Shown here: positions 27,714-38,100 of the stretch, piece by piece
Position numbering within the stretch: the stretch's first letter is position 1
How the letters are laid out: each line of letters begins with the position of its first letter
Assembly: GCF_004217045.1 (NCBI RefSeq)
Contig: NZ_SGXM01000004.1
Coordinates: 62,001-126,000, forward strand
Reading direction: 5' to 3'
Origin: Cupriavidus agavae
Lineage (GTDB): Bacteria > Pseudomonadota > Gammaproteobacteria > Burkholderiales > Burkholderiaceae
DNA: 64,000 nt
The notes under the pieces: generated by a model
The model's database searches: none
Seen by the model: the letters and a program-made list of their open reading frames with translations, nothing else
Told to the model about the DNA's origin: nothing
Made by a program: the position numbers and the translations under genes

Positions 27714-30700
27714 ATGACAGAAGCGGACGGCAGCCAGCCGTCGGACCAACACCACCCGGCCCCCCCGTTTCTCGCCGGTGGCGGCGAGATGGGTGCCCTG
27801 ATCCGGACCTTCGACTGGCGCGGCACGCCGCTGGGCGCGCCGGAAGGCTGGCCGCAAAGCCTCAAGACCGCCATCCGCATCATGCTGACCTCGCGCCAGC
27901 CGATCTGGATCGGCTGGGGGCAGGACCTGCGCTTCTTCTACAACGACCCGTACAAGGCCATCATCGGCGGCAAGCACCCGCAGGCGCTGGGCCAGCCCAC
28001 GGCGCAGGTCTGGAGCGAGATCTGGAGCGAGATCGCGCCGCTGCTGGAGACCGCCATGGCTGGCGTGGAAGGCACGTTCGTCGAGCAGAAGCTGCTGATC
28101 ATGGAGCGCAACGGCTACCCCGAGGAGACGTACTACACGTTCTCGTACAGCCCGGTGCCCGACGACCACGGTGGCACGGGCGGCATGATCTGCGCCAATA
28201 GCGACGACACCGAGCGCGTGGTGGCCGAACGCCAGCTGAACCTGCTGCGCGAGGTGGCCACCTCGGCGGTCAACGCCCGCACGTGGTCCGAGGCGTGCCG
28301 GCTCAGCGTGGGCGCGCTGCGCACCAACCCGTACGACCTGCCGTTCGCGCTGCTGTATCTGGCCGAGCGCGGCACTGACACCTTGTCGCTATGCGGCAGC
28401 GTCGGCATCGAGGGTGGCCATCCGGCCGCACCGCAGACGCTCGGCATGCACGCCGCCGCGCCCTGGCCGGCCGGCGCCGCGCTGCGCGATGGCGTGACGC
28501 TGCATCTGACCGACCTGGCCGGACGCTTCGCGGCGCCATTGCCGGGCGGGGCCTGGCAGTTTGCGCCGCGCGAGGCGGCCATCCTGCCGGTGCTGACGTC
28601 GGGCGAGACGTCGCGCAACGGCGTGCTGGTGGTCGGCCTGAATCCGTGCCGGCTGTTCGGCGACCGCTACCGGGCGTTCCTCGACCTCGTGGCCGGGCAG
28701 ATCGGGCAGGCGGTCAGCTACGCCCATGCCTACGAGGAAGAGCGCCGCCGCGCCGAGGCGCTGGCCGAGATCGACCGCGCCAAGACCACGTTTTTCTCGA
28801 ACATCAGCCATGAGTTCCGCACGCCGCTGACGCTGATGCTGGGGCCGCTCGAAGAAATGCTGGCCCGCACCGGCCCGCAGCCGGACCGCGCGCTCGTGGA
28901 GGTCACCCACCGCAACGGGCTGCGGCTGCTGAAGCTGGTCAATGCGCTGCTCGACTTCTCGCGCATCGAGGCCGGACGGGTGCAGATGCATCCGCAGGCC
29001 ACCGACCTGCCGGCGTTCACGGCCGAGCTGGCGTCGCTGTTCCGCTCGTCGATCGAATCGGCCGGCATGCGGCTGGAGGTCGATTGCGGGCCGCTGCCCG
29101 ATGCCGTGTCGGTGGACCGCGACATGTGGGAGACCATCGTCCTGAACCTGCTCTCGAACGCGTTCAAGTTCACGTATGCGGGCGCCATTGCCGTGTCGCT
29201 GCGCGCCGGGGCCGAGGGCGACGTGGTGCTGGAGGTCAGCGACACCGGCATCGGCATCCCGGCCGACGAACTGCCGCGCCTGTTCGAGCGGTTCCACCGG
29301 GTGGCCGGCGCGGTGGGGCGCTCCATCGAAGGCAGCGGCATCGGCCTGGCGATGGTGCAGGAACTGGTGCGGCTGCATGGCGGCACGATCGCGGTGGACA
29401 GCGAAACCGCGCGGGGCACGCGCTTTTGCGTGACGCTGCCGCGCTCGGCGCGCCGGCCGGCCGCGCTGGCGCCGTCGAAGCCGGCTTCGACCAGCGCCCA
29501 GGCGCTGGCCTACGTCGAGGAAGCCATGCGCTGGACGCCCGAGGCCGAGGCGTCGATTGCACAGGACGTCGAAGGAGCCGGGCTGGACGGCGCCGCCGAT
29601 GGCGTGACCGGGCGCCTGCTGGTGGCCGATGACAACGCCGACCTGCGCGAGTACATGTTCCGCATCCTGCGCGCGGCCGGGCATACGGTGCTGACCGCCG
29701 CCGACGGCGAGGAGGCGCTGGTGCTGGCGCGCGCCCAGCGGCCGGACCTGATCGTCTCGGACGTGATGATGCCGCGCCTGGACGGCTTCGGCCTGCTGCG
29801 CGAGGTGCGCGCCGATGCCGGGCTGCGCCAGACGCCGGTGCTGCTGCTGTCGGCCCGCGCCGGTGAAGAGGCGCGCGTGGACGGGCTGGCGTCGGGCGCC
29901 GACGACTATCTGGTCAAGCCGTTCAGCGCCCGGGAGTTGGTGGCGCGCGTGGCCAGCAACCTGCGCCTGTCGCAGTTGCGCAACCGCGTGCAGCAGGAAC
30001 TGCGCGAACTCAACGACTCGCTGGAGCGGCGCGTGGCCGAGACCGTGGCCGACCGCGACCGGCTCTGGGACGTCAGCGAGGACCTGCTGATGGTGACCAG
30101 CATGGACGGCATGCTCGAACGCGTGAGCCCGTCATGGAAGCGCACGCTGGGCCATCCGCTGGACGGGCTGCTGGGCCGGACCTGCATGGCTTTCGTGCAT
30201 CCCGAAGACCTGGTCCACGTGACCGAGCAGATGATCGCGCTGCGCCGCGACGGCGCGCCGGTGCGCCACGAGTGCCGCATGCTGTGCGCCGACGGTGCGA
30301 TCCGGTGGATGGCGTGGACGCTTTCGATCGATCCGGTGACCGGCCGCATCCACGGCGTGGGCCGCGACGTGACCGGCGACAAGGACGCTGCCGAGGCGTT
30401 GCGCCATGCCGACGAGGCGCTGCGCATGGCGCAGAAGATGGAAGCCATCGGCAAGCTGACGGGCGGCGTGGCCCATGATTTCAACAACCTGCTGCAGGTG
30501 ATCGGCGGCAACCTGCAACTGCTGGCGCGCGACGTGGCCGGCGACGACCGCTCGGAGTCGCGCGTGCGCAATGCGCTGGCCGGGGTGGCGCGCGGGGCCA
30601 AGCTGGCGTCGCAACTGCTGGCCTTCGGCCGGCGCCAGCCGCTGGCGCCCAAGGTGGTGAACCTGGGCCGCTTCGTGCGCGGGCTCGACGACATGCTGCG

Positions 30701-32003
30701 CCGCGCGCTTGGCGACGAGGTGGAGATCGAGACGCTGATCGCGGGCGGTCTCTGGAACACGCTGGTCGATCCGTTCCAGGTGGAGAACGCGCTGCTGAAC
30801 CTGGCGATCAACGCGCGCGACGCGATGAACGGCAACGGCAAGCTGACCATCGAGGCCGGCAACGCCGTGCTCGACGACGCCTACGCGCGCCGCAACGCCG
30901 ACGTGTCGCCCGGCCAGTACGTGATGGTGGCGGTGACCGATACGGGCTCGGGCATGCCGCCCGAGATCCAGGAACAGGTGTTCGAGCCGTTCTTCACGAC
31001 CAAGCGCGAGGGGCAGGGCACCGGGCTGGGGCTGAGCATGGTCTACGGCTTCGTGCGGCAGTCGGGCGGGCACGTGAAGATCCACAGCGAGGTGGGGCGT
31101 GGCACCACGGTGCGGCTCTACCTGCCGCGCGCCCACGAGGCCGAGGACGAGGAAACCGAGATCGACACGAGCCCGGTGGGCGGCGGCAGCGAAACCGTGC
31201 TGGTGGTGGAGGATGACGACGAGGTGCGCGCCACGGTGGTGGAGATGCTGGGGAGCCTGGGCTACCGGGTGCTCAAGGCGCGTGACGCGGTGAGCGCGCT
31301 GGCCATCGTCGAGAGCGGCGTGGCCGTGGACCTGCTGTTCAGCGACGTGGTCATGCCCGGGCCGATGCGCAGCACGGAAATGGCGCGCAAGGTGCGCGAG
31401 CGCCTGCCCGGCATTGCGGTGCTGTTCACGTCCGGTTATACCGATACGGTCATCGTGCACACCGGCCGGCTCGACGCCGGCATCGAACTGCTCAGCAAGC
31501 CCTACACGCACGAGGCGCTGGCGCGCAAGGTCCGGCAGATGCTGGTCAGCGGCGGCGCCACGCTGCCGCCGGCCCCGGCCGAACCGCCCGCAGCCGCGCC
31601 GCCCGCGCCGCCCCTTGCAGGCTCGCCCGTGCCCGATCCGGCGCCGGTGAGCCAGCGCATCGTGTTCGTCGAGGATGACGAACTGGTGCGCGCCAGCACC
31701 GCGGAACTGATGCGGATGTTCGGCATGGAAGTGATCGAGGCCAGCAGCGAGGCCGAGGCGCTGGCCGCGCTGCAGGCCGATGGCATCGACGTGCTGCTGA
31801 CCGATGTCGGACTGGCCGGCACCTCGGGCGTGGACCTGGCGCTGGAGGCCAGCCAGCTGCGGCCGGCGCTGCGCGTGATCTTCCTGAGCGGCTACGACGT
31901 GGTACTGACACCGGCCCAGCGCATGGTCCTGCCCGATGCGCTGACGCTGCGCAAGCCGTTCGCGCTGGCTGACCTGCTCAACGTGCTGCAGGTGCCCGGC
32001 TGA
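27714..32003 (+). CDS. Hybrid sensor histidine kinase with two kinase cores and three receivers
   Basis: This 1429-aa soluble protein lacks membrane helices. Domains in order: PAS-like (about 20-170), GAF-like (175-335), first HisKA (SNISHEFRTP, near 362) and ATPase (about 440-580, with NLLSNAF and GSGIGLAMVQELV), receiver 1 (Asp in VSDVMMPRLDG, about 634-755), PAS (about 785-905), second HisKA of the NtrB-like type (GGVAHDFNNLL, near 916) and ATPase (about 1020-1145, EPFFTTKREGQGTGLGLSM), receiver 2 (FSDVVMPG, from 1161) and receiver 3 (LTDVGLAG, from 1315). Phosphoacceptor Asp and conserved Lys are present in all three receivers. ATG 27714 has GGGGAG upstream. No separate response regulator gene is adjacent, so outputs may be through another operon or by protein contacts. 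Confidence 0.92.
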   Translation: MTEADGSQPSDQHHPAPPFLAGGGEMGALIRTFDWRGTPLGAPEGWPQSLKTAIRIMLTSRQPIWIGWGQDLRFFYNDPYKAIIGGKHPQALGQPTAQVWSEIWSEIAPLLETAMAGVEGTFVEQKLLIMERNGYPEETYYTFSYSPVPDDHGGTGGMICANSDDTERVVAERQLNLLREVATSAVNARTWSEACRLSVGALRTNPYDLPFALLYLAERGTDTLSLCGSVGIEGGHPAAPQTLGMHAAAPWPAGAALRDGVTLHLTDLAGRFAAPLPGGAWQFAPREAAILPVLTSGETSRNGVLVVGLNPCRLFGDRYRAFLDLVAGQIGQAVSYAHAYEEERRRAEALAEIDRAKTTFFSNISHEFRTPLTLMLGPLEEMLARTGPQPDRALVEVTHRNGLRLLKLVNALLDFSRIEAGRVQMHPQATDLPAFTAELASLFRSSIESAGMRLEVDCGPLPDAVSVDRDMWETIVLNLLSNAFKFTYAGAIAVSLRAGAEGDVVLEVSDTGIGIPADELPRLFERFHRVAGAVGRSIEGSGIGLAMVQELVRLHGGTIAVDSETARGTRFCVTLPRSARRPAALAPSKPASTSAQALAYVEEAMRWTPEAEASIAQDVEGAGLDGAADGVTGRLLVADDNADLREYMFRILRAAGHTVLTAADGEEALVLARAQRPDLIVSDVMMPRLDGFGLLREVRADAGLRQTPVLLLSARAGEEARVDGLASGADDYLVKPFSARELVARVASNLRLSQLRNRVQQELRELNDSLERRVAETVADRDRLWDVSEDLLMVTSMDGMLERVSPSWKRTLGHPLDGLLGRTCMAFVHPEDLVHVTEQMIALRRDGAPVRHECRMLCADGAIRWMAWTLSIDPVTGRIHGVGRDVTGDKDAAEALRHADEALRMAQKMEAIGKLTGGVAHDFNNLLQVIGGNLQLLARDVAGDDRSESRVRNALAGVARGAKLASQLLAFGRRQPLAPKVVNLGRFVRGLDDMLRRALGDEVEIETLIAGGLWNTLVDPFQVENALLNLAINARDAMNGNGKLTIEAGNAVLDDAYARRNADVSPGQYVMVAVTDTGSGMPPEIQEQVFEPFFTTKREGQGTGLGLSMVYGFVRQSGGHVKIHSEVGRGTTVRLYLPRAHEAEDEETEIDTSPVGGGSETVLVVEDDDEVRATVVEMLGSLGYRVLKARDAVSALAIVESGVAVDLLFSDVVMPGPMRSTEMARKVRERLPGIAVLFTSGYTDTVIVHTGRLDAGIELLSKPYTHEALARKVRQMLVSGGATLPPAPAEPPAAAPPAPPLAGSPVPDPAPVSQRIVFVEDDELVRASTAELMRMFGMEVIEASSEAEALAALQADGIDVLLTDVGLAGTSGVDLALEASQLRPALRVIFLSGYDVVLTPAQRMVLPDALTLRKPFALADLLNVLQVPG

Positions 32004-32165
32004 TCAGGCAGGAACGCAGGCGGGTCAGTCCTCATCAAGTCCCTGATGTACATAGTAAAAACGCCATTTCGATCGATTCGCCCGGCATTGATTTGCGTTA
32101 AGGTCTGACCAGGTATTCGGCGGTTACAGTCCGCGCCATCCCGCAATCCGCGCTTTGGCCGAACC

Positions 32166-35100
32166 ATGAATCGCCGTTGTTACCGCCTCGTCTTCAACCC
32201 GCATCGCCGCATGCTCATGGCCGTGGAGGAAACCGCCACGGGCCGGGGCAAGGGCCGGGAGGCAGGTAGCCGGGCTGGCACGCGCGGCACCCCCACCACC
32301 CCCACCACCGCCGTGCGGTTTGCCGTGCCAACGCTGGTCCTCTCGGCCTGGATCGCGGCGGGCCTGCCCGTGGATGGCTGGGCGCAGGTCGTGGCGGACC
32401 CGAACGCGGGCGCGCACCGCCCCACCATCGGCCAGACCGCGAACGGCCTGCCGCAGGTCGATATCACGCGGCCCTCGGGCGCGGGCGTTTCCATCAACGA
32501 CTACAGCCGCTTCGACGTGCCGAAGTCTGGCGTCATCCTCAACAACTCGCCGACCGCCATCGCCACGCGGCAGGCCGGCTTCATCAACGGCAACGCCAAC
32601 CTGCTGCCGGGCGGCTCGGCCCGGATCATCGTCAATCAGGTGACCAGCGCCAACCCGAGCCAGCTACGGGGTTACCTCGAAGTGGCCGGGCCGCGCAGCG
32701 AGGTGATCGTGGCCAATCCCAACGGGATCCTGGTCGATGGTGCCGGCTTCATCAACACCAGCCGTGCCACGCTGACCACTGGCGCGCCGGTCTACGGCGG
32801 CAGCGGCAGCCTTGATGCCTTCCGCGTGACGGCCGGGCAGATTTCAGTGAACGGCGATGGACTGAACGCCGCGAACGTCGATCAGGTCGATCTGATCGCC
32901 CGCGCGGTGCAGGTCAACGCCGCGCTGTACGCGAACCAGCTGGGCGTGGTGGCCGGCGCCAACGACGTCAGGCGCGATACGCTGGCCGCCACGCCAGTCA
33001 CCGGTGCCGGCCCTGCCCCGTCCGCCGGCATCGATGTCGCCGAACTGGGCGGCATGTACGCCAACAAGATCCTGCTGGCGTCCACCGAGCACGGCGTGGG
33101 CGTGTCGCTGCGCGGCGTGGCGGCGGCACAGGCCGGCGACCTGAGGCTGACTTCCGCGGGCCGTCTGGTGCTGGCCGGGCAGGCGTCGGCGAGCGCAAAC
33201 GTTGTCGCCCGCGCCCGCGACGGGATTGACCACACCGGCACCACCTATGGCATGCAGGATGTCTCGATCGAAACCGGCGGCGCGTTGTCGAACAGCGGCA
33301 CGCTGGCCGCGCAAGGCGGGATGTCGATCGCCGGCAGCAGTGTGGCGTCAACGGGCACGCTGGCGGCGGGCGTGAGCCGGGATGGCACGGCCGGCGCCCC
33401 GGCGGACCTCAGCGTGGTGGCCACCGCCGGGACGTTGTCCGCGACCGGCCAGAACCAGGCCAGCGGCAACGTGACACTGCAAGGCGCGGGGCTCGATCTG
33501 GCCGGCAGCCAGACCGTACCGGGCGGCAATCTCGACCTGCGGGCCGGCCCTGGCGATCTCGACCTGTCCGGCGCCACCGCGACGGCGGGCGGCAAGCTCT
33601 CCGCCAACGCTGCGGGCGCCCTGAGCAACGACCGGGGCCAGATGGCCAGCCATGGCGACATGTCCCTCGCGGCGGGCAGCGTGTCGAACCGGGGCGGACA
33701 GATCGGCACGCAAGGCAGCGCCTCGATGGCAGCGGCCCGCTTCGACAATCGGGACGGCGCGGTACAGGCGGCAGGCGCCCTGTCGTTGGTGGGGCCGGTG
33801 GCGCTCGACAACCGCAAGGGCCTGCTCTACGGCGGCAAGCGCTTCACGCTCGATCACGCCGGCGCCACGCTTGCCAATGCCGGCGGCCAGGTGCTCGGCG
33901 GCACCGATGTCACGATTCGCGTCGCCTCGCTCGACAACCTCAAGGGCGCCATCAAGGCCAACCGGGACGTGACCGTGGCGGGCGCCGTCTCGGGCAGCGG
34001 CGAGATGGCGGCGGGCAGCAACCTGTCGCTCGATGTCGCCGGCGACTACGAGAACGATGCCGACAACAGGCTGCGCGCCGACGGGGACATGCGCGTCTTG
34101 GCCAGCGGCAAGCTGACCAATACCGGCACGCTCGCGGCGGTGGGCGGCTTGACCGTGCAAGGCGCCGAGGTGGTCAATGCCGGGGGTGCCGGCATGGTTG
34201 GCAGTTCGACTACCGTCGAGGCCACGCAATCCCTCGCCAACGCCGGCCGCATCGAGGGCGATACGGTCCGCACGCACGCCGCCACGACTACCAACACCGG
34301 CACGATCATCGGCAATGACGTCACCGTGCAAGGCGGGAGCGTGGTCAACCATGGCCCGGCGGCACTGGTCGCGGCGGTAAGAAACCTGCACGTCTACGCC
34401 ACCGATTCGGTCCGGAATCTCGACGGCGCCACGCTCTACAGTGCGGGCGACCTGCAGATCGCCCGCGACGGCGAACGGGATGCGCAGACGGGCCTGCTCG
34501 TCAACCAGATGGCCGAACTGGTCAACCGGTCGGCCACGATCGAGGCCGAGGGCGATATCGACATCGCGGCCACCGAGGTCAGCAACACGCGCACGAGCAT
34601 CGTGACCGAGGCTGGCACGCCGACAACGACCACGAAGAAGCTGAAGCTGTGGCAGGCGGGGCTGACAGGCCGGGACCTGCAGTACTACGCAAGCATCACC
34701 TTCCCGGCCTGGCGCTGGGGCACGGAGAACGCAAGCGTCAGCACGCCGCAGACCGATGCGCTGCGCACGCCGATCACGGTCACCGTGGACAAACGCACTG
34801 TGGCGAACCTCGACACCGGCAAGCGCAGCCTGTCATTCCTCGAAGCTCCCATCGAACTGTTCCACGGGCAGGATCCGGAAAAGGGCTGCAACATGGAGAC
34901 CTACGTCTGCTCGCGCGCGCTTACCACCCTTCCCACCCAGTACTTCGAGGCAATCCGGGACAACGGCGATACCTACAGCATCACCTTCTGGCCCGACTTT
35001 GACCCGGAAGTCCATATCCGGCCCGACGAAGTCCGCCAGAAGCACATTGGCACGGACCACAACGAGATTCTCCGGACCATCACCACCACCACGGCGACCG

Positions 35101-38100
35101 ACCGGCTCGTCAGCGCCTCGGATCCGGCCCGGATACAGGCCGGCGGTGCGATCCGGATGCAGAGCCGGGGCGGCAAGATCCTGAACCACGCCTCGATCAT
35201 GGCGGCCGGCGGCGATCTGGTCCGGGTGGCCGACGCCGGGGCGGTGCAGGACATCGGGACGGCCCTGCAACGGACCGTGACGACGACCGAGACGTCCACG
35301 CTCTACTGGCACCAGCGCACGGGGCGCAGCGAGAGCTTCCACGACATCGCCTATCCCACCACACCGCAGGCGCCGACGACCGTCGCCAGCCTGCCCGCCA
35401 TCGCCACGGCCAACCAGGCCGTCAAGACCTCCGGGCAGGCCATCGACATCACCACCGTGAACCGCGCGGGCGAGACCGTCACGGGCGGTGACGGCGGCGG
35501 CACCGGCCGGCAGGAGGGCATGCCGGACCTGCGATTGCCGGCCAACGGCCTGTACCGCCACCAGACCGCGCCGGGCGACACCTACCTGATCGCCACCGAC
35601 CCGCGCTTCACGCAGTACTCACAGTTCATTTCGAGCGACTACATGCTCGGCCAGCTCGGGCTCGACCCGATGCAGACGCAGAAGCGGCTCGGCGACGGCT
35701 ACTACGAGGCCAGGCTGATCCGGGATCAGGTCACGCAACTGACGGGCCGCACGTTCCTCGGCGCGCATGGCGACAACCTGGCGCAGTACCAGGCGCTGAT
35801 GGACAGCGGCGTGGCCCATGCCGGCGCGCTGAACCTGACCCCCGGCGTTGGCCTGAGCGCCGACCAGATGTCGCAGCTCACCTCGGACATGGTGTGGATG
35901 GTCAGCCAGGATGTGACCCTGCCCGATGGCACGCAGCAGAGCGTGCTGGTGCCCAAGGTCTACCTGGCGCAAGCCAGCACCGTCGACCTGCAAGGCGCGG
36001 GCGCGCTGGTCAGCGGCAAGCAGGTGAGCCTGCAGGCCGCCGGGGCCGTGGCGAACAGCGGCCGGATCGTCGGCGACCTCGCCACGCAGGTGGTGGGTAC
36101 GAACGTGGTCAACCAGGGCACCATCGGTGCGGTGGGCACGACGCTGGTGGCAGCACAGGAAGACGTCCGCAATGTGGGCGGCCGGATCGCCGGCACCGAT
36201 ACGCTGGTGACGGCCGGACGAGACGTGATCAACGCAGCACACACGATCACGAACACCACGACCCTCGCCAACGGCAACAGCGCGAGCGCCACGGGCGTGG
36301 GGGCGGCGGGATCCATTTCGGCCACGAACAGCGTGGGCGTGCTGGCCGGGCGCGACATCGACATGGCCGGCGGCAGCGTCAACGCGGGCCAGGACGCCCT
36401 GCTCGGCGCCGGGCGAGACCTGTCGCTCGGCACGGCGACCACCGGCACCACGCAGGATGCCAGCGCGAACGGTGGCAGCGACTTCCTGCGCGAGCGGACC
36501 AGTACGGGCGTCGGCAGCCACGTGCAGGCCGGCGGCAGCGTGACGGCCGTGGCCGGACGCGACGCGTCGCTGATTGGCTCGGCCATCGGGGCCGGCGGCA
36601 ACGCCACCCTGCTCGCCGGGCGCGACGCCACGGTGACCGCGTCGCTGGATACGCAGTCGCGCGAGTCCGCCTCGTTCAGCAACAAGCGGTCGCAATCCAC
36701 GGCATCGTCGTTCGACGAAACTGCGCGCGGCAGTGCGATCCAGGCGGGCAGCAATGCCACGTTGGGGGCCGGGCAAACCGCCGCCGTGGGCGAGTTCCTG
36801 CAGGCCAACGGCATCGCCCCGGTGGACGCCGGCCCGCAGCGGGCCGGCAACGTCGCCATCCTCGGCTCGTCGGTCAGCACGGGCACCGCTGACAGCCCCG
36901 GCGGCGCCGTGGCGCTGGTGGCCACCGGCGACATCGGCATTGGCACGGTGACCGAACGGCACGCATCGCAAAGCTGGTCGCAATCGAAGACATCGGGCTT
37001 CATGTCGAAATCCGAGACGACCAAAACCGCCAGCTCGCGCGAGACCGTGGCCGTGGGCTCGGTGGTGTCCGGCGACGCCATCCTCGGCACCGCGGGCCGC
37101 GATCTCGCCATCAGCGGCTCGACCGTGGCGGCCACGCAGGACCTGGGGCTCGAAGCGGGCCGCAATCTGAGCATCGCCGCCGCCGAGAGCACGAGCGAGA
37201 GCAGCAGCTACTCGCGCACCCGGGCCTCAGGTTTTGGCGCGACGGGCGGCGGCCTTTCCTATGGCTCGCGCGACCAGAAGGACACCTACAACGACAGCGC
37301 AGTGACGCAGACGGGCAGCCTGGTCGGCAGCACCGATGGCAATGTCAGCCTGCGGGCCGGCACCACGCTGCGGGTGACTGGCAGCCAGTTGATCGCCGCC
37401 AAAGACCTCAAAGGGGTGGGCGCGGACGTGGTCATCGAAGCCGCCAAGGGCAAGGCGCACCACGACGAAACCCACGAGATCAAGCAGACTGGCCTGACGC
37501 TCGGCGTCAGCGGCGGCGCCCTGGGCTCGGCCATCAACGCGGGGCAGAAGGTCGGTTCCGCATCGAAGAGCCAGGATGGCCGGGCCTCGGCGCTGTGGGG
37601 CATCGCCGCGGGCCGCGATGCGTACGACGCGGCCAGGGGCGCCGGCGACGCGGTCAACAGCCTGGCCGGCGGCGGTCTGGCGGGTACCGCGATCACGCTC
37701 TCGCTGGGCACCAGCAAGAGCAAGACCACCCTCACGCAGGACAGCACCACGCATACCGGATCGAACGTGCAGGCCGGCGGCAAGGCTGTCTTCATCGCCA
37801 CGGGCACCGACGCCGACGGCAACCAGACGGCCGGCAACCTCGACATCATCGGCTCCGGCGTCTCGGGCACACATGTGGGGCTGGCGGCCAGGGGCCAGGT
37901 CAACGTGGTCTCCGCCACGGACACCTACGAGAGCCACAGCACGAACAAATCGAGCAGCGGCAGCATCGGGGTGTCGTACGGGGCACAGGGATTTGGCGTG
38001 TCGGTGTCGGGCTCCAAGAGCAAAGGTAACAGCGACACCACCGGCACCACGCAGGTCAACAGCCGCGTCACCGGCAGTGAATCGGTCTCGATCGTGTCCG

